Assembly (NCBI GenBank): GCA_965221135.1
Contig: CBDCRZ010000118.1
Coordinates: forward strand, 1-64,000
From: Sansalvadorimonas sp965221135
Lineage (GTDB): Bacteria; Pseudomonadota; Gammaproteobacteria; Pseudomonadales; Endozoicomonadaceae
Length of the DNA stretch: 64,000 bases
Reading direction: 5' to 3'
Every line of letters starts with the position of its first letter. The first letter of the stretch is position 1. A model generated the notes under the pieces. The model was not told where the DNA came from, ran no database searches, and saw nothing but the letters and a program-made list of their open reading frames with translations. Below, in pieces: positions 35,401 to 44,193 of this stretch. A program made the translations under genes and the position numbers.

Positions 35401-35766
35401 ATGGCCACAAGGATGGAATCCGTGCACACCGGAGAGTTTCTGGTGTCTGAAGGAAATGACAGCATCAGCCGGGAACAGATCGAGCTGGGGCCGGATCTGA
35501 CGCTGCTCGCTGGAACAGTGCTGGGAAGAAATACAGCCACGAACGTGTATGTCCTGCTGGATGTGGATGCCACGGATGGCAGTCAAATGGCCGCAGGTAT
35601 CCTCTACAGCAACATCATCACAGATGCGACCGGTGGTGAGTCGGTGGCAATAACCCGATTCGCCGAGGTGGATCAAAGTCTGCTGGGCTGGCCCGAAGCT
35701 ATCACTGACTCCGAGAAAGATACCTCTATTGCAGAGTTCTCCACGCTTGGCGTGATTCTGCGGTAG
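35401..35766 (+). CDS. Phage head decoration protein (lambda gpD type)
   Basis: 121 residues, family length. It shows the HDPD pattern: SVHTGEFLVSEGNDSISREQI (the start of family members is alike), LLAGTVLGRNT, VDATDGSQMAAGILYSNI, then ATRFAEVDQSLL-type text near the end. These proteins trimerise on the outside of the expanded capsid and stabilise it. ATG has AAGGAATCACC before it. The capsid gene follows after 50 bases. Confidence 0.85.
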   Translation: MATRMESVHTGEFLVSEGNDSISREQIELGPDLTLLAGTVLGRNTATNVYVLLDVDATDGSQMAAGILYSNIITDATGGESVAITRFAEVDQSLLGWPEAITDSEKDTSIAEFSTLGVILR

Positions 35767-35816
35767 CGACCGCTTTAATCCTGCACAAATTTTCCAATCA
35801 TCATGAGGATTTATGG

Positions 35817-36836
35817 ATGAATATTCTCGATATCTTTGGCAATAATGCCTTCAGTATGACCTCCCTGACCGCCACGATTAATGATGCGCCTTACAAACCT
35901 GGGCGTATCGGCGATATGGGGTTGTTTATCGATGCGGGTGTGAATTCCACCACCGTGAGTATGGAATCTAAAAACGGCACCTAGCGTTTATTGCCGACCA
36001 AAGAGCGTGGTGCGCCAGCCACCCAGGCCAAAGGTAGTAAGCGGGCGCCGCGTGACTTTCGGCTTACCCATATTCCCCATGATGGCACCATCCTCGCGGA
36101 CGAAGTGCAGAATGTGTGGGCTTTTGGCTCCACCAGTGTTTTAGAAGGCGTTCGGGCGGTAGTGAATCAGCGTCTCACCGATATCCGTGCCAACCATGAG
36201 GTGACCCTGGAGCACCTTCGTTTAGGTGCGATCAAAGGGCTGATTCTGGACGCCGATGGCAGTGTGATTTACAACCTGTTCGATGAATTCAAAGTCCAGC
36301 AGCAGACCCATGACTTTGCCTTCAGTGATGATGATCTGGATGTGCGGGATAGGTGCGTCAAAATGCGCCGTAAAGTCGATGACGCCTTGGGCGTGACCAT
36401 GTACTCCCACCTTCATGGTTTCTGCGGGGCAGAGTTTTACGATGCACTGATTGGACACTCTTCGGTGAAGGATTCCTACCAGCGCTATCAGGCCGGAGCC
36501 ATGCTCCGCAATGATTTCAAAGAAGGCTTACACTACTGCAACACCCTCTGGGAGGAGTACATGGGCCAGGTGGAAGGTGTGCCGTTTATCGCAACTGATG
36601 AAGCCTACGTGTTCCCCATGGGTTCCAATATTTTCCGCACCTGGTTTGGCCCTGCGGATTTTGTGGAAACCGTGAACGAGATTGGCCTGCCACTGTACGC
36701 CAAGCAGAGGCCTCTGGACTTTGATAAAGGTGTGCAGCTGCATACCCACGCTCTGCCTGAAGCCTCGGGTGGTGATGAAAACATTTGGGCGGCCTTACAC
36801 CCTGACCCAGGCCGATGGCAGTATCACCACCCTTGA
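35817..36836 (+). pseudogene. Major capsid protein E with an in-frame amber codon and altered end
   Basis: The frame from ATG 35817 gives NILDIFGNNAFSMTSLTATI, APYKPGRIGDMGLF, TVSMESKNGT and then TAG at 35982-35984. The same frame continues with RLLPTKERGAP, FRLTHIPHDGTILADEVQNV, GAIKGLILDADGSVIYNLFDEF and FIATDEAYVFPMGS, all typical of phage capsid protein E (HK97-like fold). The stop falls where relatives have LSLIPT or similar, so it is most simply Leu TTG changed to TAG. After GVQLHTHALP the family's end is replaced by sequence overlapping the next gene. The first methionine-bearing part after the stop cannot give a full capsid. Confidence 0.85.
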
Positions 36837-37032
36837 AGGGGTTCTCAGCCGGGGCACAAAACCCACCTGCCAATACGATGCGGTTATGCAGTCCCAAACG
36901 ACAATCACTGTGCCCAGCTCAACCCTTCTTTATCGCAATGACCAGATCAGCAAGGCTTCCGAGAGCTGGCGGGTGGATCGTAAGTTGAAAGACGATGGTT
37001 ATCTGGCCCAGTGGAGTCTTCATGGAGATTGA
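36775..37032 (+). CDS. Phage head-tail joining protein
   Basis: 85 residues from ATG 36775 (MKTFGRPYTLTQADGSITTL), then EGVLSRGTKP, TITVPSSTLLYRNDQI and SWRVDRKLKDDGYLAQWSL. The pattern (a small beta-barrel, threshold ...W.VD.....DG) is that of lambda gpFII-like or ATPase-independent head-tail adaptors. It starts inside the altered end of the capsid gene, so a deletion probably joined the two. It overlaps the next gene by 11 bases. Confidence 0.65.
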   Translation: MKTFGRPYTLTQADGSITTLEGVLSRGTKPTCQYDAVMQSQTTITVPSSTLLYRNDQISKASESWRVDRKLKDDGYLAQWSLHGD

Positions 37033-37612
37033 TCTGGAGCTGGATTCACACCTTAGAGCATTGGTGGCGGACTTTGAGGATGTTCCCGCCAAAACCGACA
37101 AAGCTATCCGGCGAGCCATGACCAAACTCTACAGTTATGCCGAACGACAAGTGTTGCGGGGCTTAAGTCGTGCCACACAGGTCACCCAGAAGAAAATAAA
37201 AGAGTTGGGGCGGGTACGAGTCTCGCTGCGTACTCCGGGTAAAGGTTCCGATCACTATGAACTGGTGATCTGGGTAGGGTTATCCGATATCTCAGCTCAC
37301 TACCTTGGGCGACCTGTGGCAACAGCCCGCGGGGTGAGGACCGGGCGTTATAACTGGGACGGTGCGTTTGTGTTTCAGCCGCTGGGCGCTAGCAGTGAAA
37401 TGGTGTTCAAGAGAGCACCGGGCTGGAAGCACCAAAAGCAGATTTCGCTCAAAAGCGGCCGCACACCCTGGATGGGGCTCCCCATTGAGAAGGTTTCATT
37501 ACCCATTGCCGATGCTGCGCGTCAGGCCATTCAGCAGCTCCAGCCTCAACTGTATGAACGCTTCACCACCTTGATGCAGCAGGAGCTGAACTATGCCAAC
37601 CGCATTGAATGA
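37022..37612 (+). CDS. Phage minor tail protein Z-like
   Basis: 196 residues from ATG 37022. Pattern: LVADFEDVPAKTDKAIRRAM, KLYSYAERQVLRGLSRATQV, then VWVGLSDISAHYLG-type strands and APGWKHQK, ending LYERFTTLMQQELNYA. This matches the GpZ-type minor tail proteins of lambdoid phages, needed for tail completion. It overlaps both neighbours, as in a compact late operon. Confidence 0.7.
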   Translation: MEIDLELDSHLRALVADFEDVPAKTDKAIRRAMTKLYSYAERQVLRGLSRATQVTQKKIKELGRVRVSLRTPGKGSDHYELVIWVGLSDISAHYLGRPVATARGVRTGRYNWDGAFVFQPLGASSEMVFKRAPGWKHQKQISLKSGRTPWMGLPIEKVSLPIADAARQAIQQLQPQLYERFTTLMQQELNYANRIE

Positions 37613-37997
37613 GCAAAAAATTATTGAGGCATTAACGGACAAACTCTCAGCTATCGCCAATACAAAGCTTGGCTATTCTGCGACAGGCTTGGACGACACA
37701 CTCACCACGCCTGCCGTCCTGGTGCAGCTGGAAAACCTGATAGAAACAGATCGTCAAGGAAACCGGGCCAAGTACGAACTGCAGTTTAATCTCAGTGCTG
37801 TCGTCAAAGCCTCAGAGCAGACCACAGTCGAACTTATTCAGCTCACTCACCAGATACGCACAGCCTTAACTCCGGCAACACGTCTCTGCCCTGAAACCCG
37901 CAAGCATGCCCTGAGTGATACCCGATTTGATATCGCCCCGTATTACGGTCAGTTGTCGTTTGCCGACAGCAGCCTGACCGTCGAAGCCATTCTATAA
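37593..37997 (+). CDS. Putative phage tail terminator (gpU-like)
   Basis: 134 residues starting 20 bases before the end of the Z-like gene. Text such as EQKIIEALTDKLSAIANTKL, PAVLVQLENLIETDRQGNRA and YELQFNLSAVVKA fits small tail terminator proteins that cap the tail tube. The position between Z-like and tube genes supports this. Family assignment is by position and general fold rather than by a sharp motif. Confidence 0.6.
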   Translation: MPTALNEQKIIEALTDKLSAIANTKLGYSATGLDDTLTTPAVLVQLENLIETDRQGNRAKYELQFNLSAVVKASEQTTVELIQLTHQIRTALTPATRLCPETRKHALSDTRFDIAPYYGQLSFADSSLTVEAIL

Positions 37998-38014
37998 ATG
38001 AGAAGGAACTCATT

Positions 38015-38758
38015 ATGTCTCTGATTGATCACAGCTTTATTGGTGCCGGTGGTGTGCATATCCAGCCTTACGACAAAGGCTCGCCATTGCTGCCCATGGG
38101 GAATATCAGCGAGTTTGCATTCAGCTTTGATGAAGAGAAGAAAGAGCAGAAGAACTTCCTGGGAGGTGGAGGGTTACGCAATGTGGTCTCGCGGATCTCC
38201 GGCATTACCGGCTCCATCAAGGCCCACGACTTCACTCCGGAAAATATTGCCCTGGCACTGCGAGCGTCACTCAGTTCCGTCGGAGCTACACCTGTTACGG
38301 GAGAGGTTCTCAGTACCTATGGTCAGGCCGAAGAACTTCTGCCTTTCATGCATATTCCGGATCTGACTCAGCCCATCACACTCAAAGACAGTGCCGACCA
38401 AACTCTGGTGAGGGGTGTGGATTACAACCTCACCAAAACCGGGGTGAGAGTCGCAAGTGGTGGCAGTATTTCCCAGGAGTCATTAATCGTCGATTACACA
38501 CCCGCTATTGCTAATAGTGTTCAGGTACTGGTCAGCTCCGGCAAAGAGTTCTCTCTGTATATGGAAGGGTTGAACGATGCACAGGAAGGACGACCCTTCA
38601 CCATTCGCGTACACCGGGTGATATTCTCGCCGGTGCAGAACCTTGGGTTTATCTCGGAAGACTTTGTCGAGATCGCACTGGCGATGGATATTCTGGCAGA
38701 CCCGCTGGTGACGGGCTCTGGGTTGAGCCCGTTTATGCAGCTGGATTTGGTGGAGTAA
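38015..38758 (+). CDS. Phage major tail tube protein
   Basis: 247 residues with a strong ribosome site (GAAGGAACTCATT). Text: SLIDHSFIGAGGVHIQPYDK, LLPMGNISEFAFSFDEEKKE, GGGGLRNVVSRISGITGSIK, a late FTIRVHRVIFSPV and EDFVEIALAMDILAD. It is like tail tube proteins of siphophages with capsid E. It polymerises around the tape measure. The next phage gene should be tail assembly chaperones, but these are replaced by an opposite-strand HigBA module. Confidence 0.75.
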   Translation: MSLIDHSFIGAGGVHIQPYDKGSPLLPMGNISEFAFSFDEEKKEQKNFLGGGGLRNVVSRISGITGSIKAHDFTPENIALALRASLSSVGATPVTGEVLSTYGQAEELLPFMHIPDLTQPITLKDSADQTLVRGVDYNLTKTGVRVASGGSISQESLIVDYTPAIANSVQVLVSSGKEFSLYMEGLNDAQEGRPFTIRVHRVIFSPVQNLGFISEDFVEIALAMDILADPLVTGSGLSPFMQLDLVE

Positions 38759-39034
38759 TTAAACCAGGCGTATTTCCAGCTTTTTGCCAAGTGCTGCTGC
38801 AAATCGTTCCAGAGTTGAAAGTTTCACATCTTCTGAGTGGTTCTCAATTCTGGACACGGCACTTTTCTGCGTATCTAGCTTAGCGGCAACATCCATCTGG
38901 GTCAGACCCGCTTCTTTGCGTGCTTTCTTCAAAAGAACACCAAATTTGAAAGACTCATAACCTTCATCAAACCCTTCCGCGAACGCAGTGTCAGATGCTT
39001 TCCGGTCAGTAATGTATTTTTGTAGATCACTCAT
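38759..39034 (-). CDS. higA: HigA-type antitoxin
   Basis: 91 residues. The HTH_3 domain is plain: FGVLLKKARKEAGLTQMDVA, AKLDTQKSAVSRIENHSEDV, LSTLERFAAALGKKLEI. Its start overlaps the toxin stop (ATGA), with AGGAGG just upstream inside the toxin gene. It binds the toxin and represses the operon in known families. It ends one base after the tail tube stop, on the other strand. Confidence 0.85.
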   Translation of the reverse strand: MSDLQKYITDRKASDTAFAEGFDEGYESFKFGVLLKKARKEAGLTQMDVAAKLDTQKSAVSRIENHSEDVKLSTLERFAAALGKKLEIRLV

Positions 39035-39381
39035 GGCAACCTCCTTTGCAGGTAATCTTGACGTCGTTGTTCTGTAATCTTGATATCCTTTGCTGGTGTT
39101 TTCTGGGTTTTCTTTTGAAAGCCATGATTTAAAACAACCAAATCACCATGGTCGAAGAATCCCAGAAGCCGAAAAATGTTGCCGCCCCCCTGCACACGCA
39201 CCTCCCAGATGTCGTCAGTATTCACCAACTTTTTGAGATAGGTGCTCGGCACTAACTCCAAGTCTTCAATCAGTCGTAAAACCCAGACAACTTTTTGTGT
39301 TTCTTTGCTGGACAGACTGTCTAGAAACTCAGCGACTGGACACCTGCCTTCTGTGGTTCTGTAGAAATTGACAGTTCTTAT
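39031..39381 (-). CDS. higB: HigB-type toxin (phage Gp49-like) with ATA in place of the start codon
   Basis: A 116-residue frame with the complete family pattern: RTVNFYRTTEGRCPVAEFLD, KVVWVLRLIEDLELVPSTYL, KKLVNTDDIWEVRVQGGGNI, FRLLGFFDHGDLVVLNHGF, QKKTQKTPAKDIKIT. Family proteins start M-R-T-x-x-F-Y, but here the codon is ATA (39379-39381), and a stop (TAA) lies only four codons upstream with no ATG, GTG or TTG between. The toxin, an mRNA interferase by family, is therefore probably not made, or only poorly. The first standard start in frame (TTG at about 39261) would lose the N-terminal third. Confidence 0.75.
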   Translation of the reverse strand: MRTVNFYRTTEGRCPVAEFLDSLSSKETQKVVWVLRLIEDLELVPSTYLKKLVNTDDIWEVRVQGGGNIFRLLGFFDHGDLVVLNHGFQKKTQKTPAKDIKITEQRRQDYLQRRLP

Positions 39382-39484
39382 GTGAAAAGTTTACCTGCGT
39401 GGAACTTTTGGCAGGTTTTTTTGAGTAAATAGCGCTAAGTTAACAAAAAATACATTGAATATCAGTTGGTTAAGGGTGGCATTC

Positions 39485-39925
39485 ATGTCAGGAGCACGAA
39501 ACACAGCCATCCAACTCACCCTCAAAGCCCGCGGCCTTCTCTCCCGTATTGTCCGTAAATCCGGTGATGCTCTGGAGCAGTTGGAGGCGCAGGCCAAGGG
39601 TTTGAAATCCCGCTTTAAAACCCTCGAGCAACAATCCCGCCTTCTCGCCTCCTTTAAATCCCAGGCCAGCACGGTGCAGCAAGTGGGTCGTGCCTATCGT
39701 GTTGCCAGGGATAAGGTGGAGCAGCTGGCGCGGGAGCAGGCTTCGGCGGTCAACCCTTCCAAACGGCTGGAACGACAGCTGTCGGCTGCCCGGAAAACAG
39801 TGTCCGGTTTATCGGTGCAATACCAGAAGCAGCAACAAAAGCTGGCAGGGCTGCGGGAAGCATTAACGAAGAATGGGCTGTCCAACCGCAACCTGACCCA
39901 GCAGAAAGAGCGATTGCAGGCATGA
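39485..39925 (+). pseudogene. Tape measure protein, N-terminal part before a frameshift
   Basis: 146 residues from ATG 39485, with AAGGGTGG upstream. It is an alpha-helical coiled coil (TLKARGLLSRIVRKSGDALE, LESRFKTLEQQ-like text, QVGRAYRVARDKVEQL, GLREALTKNGLSNRNLTQQK), as in the N-termini of tail tape measure proteins. The frame ends at ERLQA with TGA overlapping the next ATG. Relatives run through this point, so a one-base deletion is likely. Confidence 0.7.
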
Positions 39926-42318
39926 AGCAAACGGCTGAGTCGCTGGGGCGGGTACAAAAGAAGGCCCGGCAGTCACGCTCTGCGATGAAGCGTACAGGGT
40001 TTCGGGAAGCGGCCCGGGATGCCCGGCGCGCCGAGTCCAGTATCGGACGACTGGGTGCGTCTTTACGGAATTTGGTGCTGGCCAGTGCGGGTGTCTATGC
40101 CCTGAAGCGGGCGATGCAATCCGTGCTGCAGGTGGGCGATAAGTACGAACGCCTGGGTATCCAGATGGAAGCCCTGATGGGCAGCTTTGAAGGTGGTCAG
40201 CAAGTAACCGCCTGGATCAAAGACTTCACCAAATCTACACCTTTGCAGTTAGATCAGATGACCCAAGCCTTTGTGACCCTGAAGAACTTTGGTCTTGATC
40301 CTATGGATGGCACCTTGCTATCTCTGGTGGACCAGAACTCAAAATTAGGCGGTGAGTTTGAGCGGCTGCAATGGATCTCCCTGGCACTGGGGCAGGCCTT
40401 TGGTAAACAGAAACTACAGGGGGAAGAACTCCGGCAACTCATCGAAGCTGGCGTACCGGCCTGGCAGTTACTGAAACAAGCCACGGGCGAGAATGTTCAG
40501 CAACTGCGGGAGTTGTCCGAAAAAGGCAAGCTGGGCGCTGATGTCATCAAGGCATTGATTGCTGAAATGGGCAGTAGTTCTGCCGGAGCCGCCCAGAAGA
40601 ATATGGCCACGCTCTCGGGCCTCTGGTCGAATATGAAAGACCGCTTTGAGTTGTTCGCCAAAGCCATTAGCGACAGTGGTTGGGCTGACTATATCAAGGC
40701 GCAGCTGTCCGCCGTCGGGCAACGGCTCGATGAGATGGCCAGCAATGGTCAGTTGCAAACGCTGGCGACCAACATCTCAGCCACCTTTATCACCATTGCC
40801 GAAAGCCTGAAGACATTTTTTGCCAACCTCACTCTGGATGACCTGGTTCAACGCACGACCACCGGCTTCCAACAAATAGCCGACAGTGCAAGTACGGTGA
40901 TCACCATTCTTTCCACCGTGGGCAATGGCATTCAGGCCATGCTCAACAGCTTTACCCTGGTGGTCAAAGGTGCGGGTGCGGTGATCAGCACGGTGATTGG
41001 CGGTATTGCCGACGGAGTAGCCGACTTGGTGGGCTTCCTGGGGTTTGAAGAACTGGAAGCCAAGGTGAACCACTTTTCCAACGGCATGCTGCCGGTATCA
41101 AAAGCCTTTGCTGAAAGCATGGCCAAAGATGCTCATAAAGTGCGGGATAGCTACAAGGCCATTGGCAAGGCCATCACCACCGAAACGCCCAAGATTGCCG
41201 ACACACTCAAGCAGGTCAAAGTGGAGGCAGAAGACAGCAGTGAGGTAATCGTCACTGCCAATACCAAGGTTGAGAAGAGCCAAGCCAGGCTCGGACAAAA
41301 GGTCACCACGGTCGCACAGGAGATAACAAAAACCGAGAAGGAGGTGAAAGCCGAAGTCCGTGATCTCGGCCCCGCCTTTGAGGAAGCCGGTGAGGCTAGC
41401 GAATCCGCCAATAAGAAAATGGCCGGTGGTGCAACCATCGCTCAGGCCATGGCGGATCACATGGGCGCTCTGAAAAGTGAACTGGCCGGAATGTCCGGAG
41501 CAGCACTGGCGGCTTTTGAAGGCTTGAATGACATTTCTCAGGCCGACCCTCGGACGGTCACCGATGATATTGAGTCCATGCGTCACAGCCTGGAGCAGAC
41601 CAACGAAGAGTTGGACGCCATGGGGCAGGCTTTCCATGGCTTTGATGCAACCGGCCTGAGCGAGTGGATGTACGACACCAGGAAAACTTCCCTGCAGGTG
41701 AAGGAGTCTTATCTCGAACAGAAGATTGCCTTTGAAGACCTGATGCGCTCTTACGAGGATGGTGGTCTGTCAGCCGAGCAGTTTGCCAGCGCAGCCCACA
41801 CCGCATCCAACGAGATGGAACTGCTCAACCAGCAGGATATGGACAAACTCAACCGGGCACTGGAGCAGGCCGAACGTCAGATGCAGAGCCTGCAGAACAG
41901 CACCCGCTCGACCCTTGAAGGTTTGCAAGACGAACTCGACCGGCTGGACGGCAACACGGAAGCCATTGAGCGACGACGGTTTGAAGCCCGGAATCGTGAT
42001 CTCGAACAGAAACTGAAACAAGCCCGGAGCAAAGGCGACGGCCACTCTGCGGCCAACCTGCAGCAGGCGCTCTCGCTGAACCAGCGAGTGTTTAATAAGA
42101 CCCGTGACAAGCGCGAGAATGAAGAGCGAGAAACCCGTCGTCGTAAGAGCTTTGATCGCGCTCCTCCCCCGAGAAATGGCGCAGGCCAGAGGAATGAATC
42201 ACCCAGTAAAGTGATTCGTCTTGAGTATCCCGGCGGCAATGTGAACGTGAGTATGCGTCAAGGGGATGATGTGAAACTGCTACGCGCACTCAAAGAATCC
42301 GGCGCGAGGGCCATCTGA
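39922..42318 (+). CDS. Phage tail tape measure protein, main part
   Basis: 798 residues. It carries the TMP core: LVLASAGVYALKRAMQSVLQ, YERLGIQMEALMGSFEGGQQ, FTKSTPLQLDQMTQAFVTLK, FGKQKLQGEELRQLIEAGVP, a hydrophobic middle (AGAVISTVIGGIADGVADLV) and long coiled coil towards the end. Such proteins set the tail length and leave the tail first at infection. It is split from its N-terminal part by an ATGA overlap, probably due to a frameshift, although coupled translation cannot be ruled out. Confidence 0.85.
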   Translation: MKQTAESLGRVQKKARQSRSAMKRTGFREAARDARRAESSIGRLGASLRNLVLASAGVYALKRAMQSVLQVGDKYERLGIQMEALMGSFEGGQQVTAWIKDFTKSTPLQLDQMTQAFVTLKNFGLDPMDGTLLSLVDQNSKLGGEFERLQWISLALGQAFGKQKLQGEELRQLIEAGVPAWQLLKQATGENVQQLRELSEKGKLGADVIKALIAEMGSSSAGAAQKNMATLSGLWSNMKDRFELFAKAISDSGWADYIKAQLSAVGQRLDEMASNGQLQTLATNISATFITIAESLKTFFANLTLDDLVQRTTTGFQQIADSASTVITILSTVGNGIQAMLNSFTLVVKGAGAVISTVIGGIADGVADLVGFLGFEELEAKVNHFSNGMLPVSKAFAESMAKDAHKVRDSYKAIGKAITTETPKIADTLKQVKVEAEDSSEVIVTANTKVEKSQARLGQKVTTVAQEITKTEKEVKAEVRDLGPAFEEAGEASESANKKMAGGATIAQAMADHMGALKSELAGMSGAALAAFEGLNDISQADPRTVTDDIESMRHSLEQTNEELDAMGQAFHGFDATGLSEWMYDTRKTSLQVKESYLEQKIAFEDLMRSYEDGGLSAEQFASAAHTASNEMELLNQQDMDKLNRALEQAERQMQSLQNSTRSTLEGLQDELDRLDGNTEAIERRRFEARNRDLEQKLKQARSKGDGHSAANLQQALSLNQRVFNKTRDKRENEERETRRRKSFDRAPPPRNGAGQRNESPSKVIRLEYPGGNVNVSMRQGDDVKLLRALKESGARAI

Positions 42319-42704
42319 TGCAACTGGATACCATGACACTGCCGGACAATCTTTTGTGGGTGAATGAGTTTGACTGGTCACCGGTTGCCCAGGATGTGGA
42401 AAGGAGCCTGACCGGCGCCCTTATTGTGTCTGAAAGTCTAATGACTTACGGGCGCAGCATTGTACTGGGGGATGGGGAGAACAGCTGGTTAACGCTGTCC
42501 GATCTGAACACGCTCTTTGCTTTGTCGGAAATACCGAAAAAGAAAATGCTTCTCACACTTCCTGGCGGACGTGAATGCACAGTTATTTTTGACCGGTCTG
42601 AAGGTTCACCTATTGAGGCTCAACAGGTGTTACCACTTTCGGAGCCGAGTGAAGATCACTTCTATGCAGTGGTCATTCGTCTTTTGACGGTGGCGCCCGG
42701 ATAG
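42318..42704 (+). CDS. Phage tail-associated protein, unknown role
   Basis: 128 residues, its start overlapping the tape measure stop by one base. Beta-rich text (LLWVNEFDWSPVAQDVERSL, TGALIVSESLMTYGRSIVLG, LTLPGGRECTVIFDRSEGSP, DHFYAVVIRLLTVAP) fits a small distal-tail or baseplate protein. Its last 17 codons (FYAVVIRLLTVAPG) are repeated twice further right, at about 44140 and 45320, as part of the ankyrin duplication. The next gene is opposite, with a 9-base gap. Confidence 0.6.
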   Translation: MQLDTMTLPDNLLWVNEFDWSPVAQDVERSLTGALIVSESLMTYGRSIVLGDGENSWLTLSDLNTLFALSEIPKKKMLLTLPGGRECTVIFDRSEGSPIEAQQVLPLSEPSEDHFYAVVIRLLTVAPG

Positions 42705-42713
42705 TTGAATCCT

Positions 42714-43802
42714 TTATTTTGAGCCGTACTGTAACCTAAGCTTGGGAAACTCGCTTAACAAGGGTGTTTCCTCATTGTCTTTGGTGGTTATCACTGGCCG
42801 GGAGCGTTTATAAGTTTGACGGTACTCCGTGAGTGTATTGATAGTGACTGTGTATTTTTGCCACTCGTCAGGATCAACGAACTGGAAAGGTCTTGCGCTT
42901 TTTGCAGCCGCCCGCGGGCTTCTAGTGAAAAACCAATTTAATCGCCGCTTTATAGATTGATCCGCCCCGGCCTGGAGCAAAATTTTAACCACCTCGGAGT
43001 GGCCGTTCTGAGCCGCTATATACAGAGGCGTGGCACCACCATTTATTGGTTGATTAAGAGCCACCCCCTCGGTGTTCACTAAAATCTGAACCACCTCGGA
43101 GTGGCCGTTCTGAGCCGCTATATACAGAGGCGTGGCACCACCATTTTTTGGTTGATTAAGAGCCACCCCCTCGGTGTTCACTAAAATCTGAACCACCTCG
43201 GAGTGGCCCTCTTGGGCCGCTATATACAGAGGTGTTGCACCGTTCCAGGTTTGATTCAAATCAGCTCCAGCTTTAACCAAAATCTCCACTACCTCAATAT
43301 GACCATTTTGGCTGGCTTGAAACAGAGGTGTTGCACCGTTCCAGGTTTGATTCAAATCAGCTCCGGCCTTAACCAGAATCTCCACTACCTCGGCATGGCC
43401 ATTTTGGCTGGCCATATAGAGAGGTGTCGCTTCATCATTACCGGCTTGATTCAAATCAGCCCCGGCCTCAATAAGGAGTTTCACTCCATTGATATGACCT
43501 TTCTGAGATGCCACCCAAAGACCTGGCACCTTGTCTCCCATGCAACCTCTAATAAATTCATCGTTTGGCCTAAAACCCTCTTGGTTTAGCCAATACGCCA
43601 TAACATCAACACGCCCTTGCCGACAGGCCGCCAGAAACTGGTGTTCATCTGGGTAGTCTTGCACGAAAGCCTCCTCATCACTCGATGTCGGCCTCCAGTC
43701 GGCCGCTTCCCACCACTCTTCAGCCCGTGCAAACAGAACCACCGAAAGGCAGAGGAAAAATACCGCATAGGAAAACAGCTCTTGTGTACCGACTCTTTTC
43801 AT
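42714..43802 (-). CDS. Exported ankyrin-repeat protein Ank1
   Basis: 362 residues. Residues 1-28 are a signal peptide (MKRVGTQELFSYAVFFLCLS, ending FARAEEW). After a linker (YPDEHQFLAACRQGRVDVMA) come about six to seven ankyrin repeats, each with ATPLYxAxQxGHxEVVxIL and xAGADLNQ. Two repeats carry a longer loop (NTEGVALNQP). The C-terminal tail is basic (YRQTYKRSRPVITT). Ankyrin repeats bind proteins; export suggests a host target. The gene sits between two phage tail genes on the opposite strand, a typical cargo gene. Confidence 0.88.
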   Translation of the reverse strand: MKRVGTQELFSYAVFFLCLSVVLFARAEEWWEAADWRPTSSDEEAFVQDYPDEHQFLAACRQGRVDVMAYWLNQEGFRPNDEFIRGCMGDKVPGLWVASQKGHINGVKLLIEAGADLNQAGNDEATPLYMASQNGHAEVVEILVKAGADLNQTWNGATPLFQASQNGHIEVVEILVKAGADLNQTWNGATPLYIAAQEGHSEVVQILVNTEGVALNQPKNGGATPLYIAAQNGHSEVVQILVNTEGVALNQPINGGATPLYIAAQNGHSEVVKILLQAGADQSIKRRLNWFFTRSPRAAAKSARPFQFVDPDEWQKYTVTINTLTEYRQTYKRSRPVITTKDNEETPLLSEFPKLRLQYGSK

Positions 43803-43843
43803 AAAGCGAATCTCTCTTACACATACCCAAAAGGACTAACGGT

Positions 43844-44184
43844 ATGGCAATCACCAAGGAAAATATCAAGTTGTTCGCATCCCAAAGGCTCTCCGACGAG
43901 GACGACGACGGAGGCCTGGCCACTGGTAATGTGGTGACCGATGGGCAGGTCAATAACTTGTTCCGGGATATCAGCCGCTTAGACCGAACGGTCGGTGATG
44001 TCTCTATGCGTAAGGGTTTATGGGGGGCAGCACCGATAACACTGATCCTTACCTTATGCTCCCATGCGATCTTCACCCAGGCTCCGGAAGAGGAACGTGT
44101 CGGTAGTTGCTGCCCCAGATCAACCCCGATGACTCTGACTTTTATGCTGTGGTTATTCGACTATTGACGGTGGCACCCGGATAG
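43844..44184 (+). pseudogene. Fused fragments of two phage tail genes, copy a
   Basis: It starts as the 401-residue tail protein (AITKENIKLFASQRLSDEDD, GNVVTDGQVNNLFRDISRLD, RTVGDVSMRK), then decays (GLWGAAPITLILTLC), and ends in another frame with the last codons of the 128-residue tail gene (FYAVVIRLLTVAPG to 44184). It marks the junction of the tandem ankyrin duplication. Confidence 0.8.
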
Positions 44185-44193
44185 TTGAATCCT

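Noticed and set aside
35982..35984. TAG in the capsid gene as a recoded amino acid.
   Set aside because: Other broken genes in the window use TAA and TGA as well, and the capsid end is also damaged, so simple decay is the better reading.
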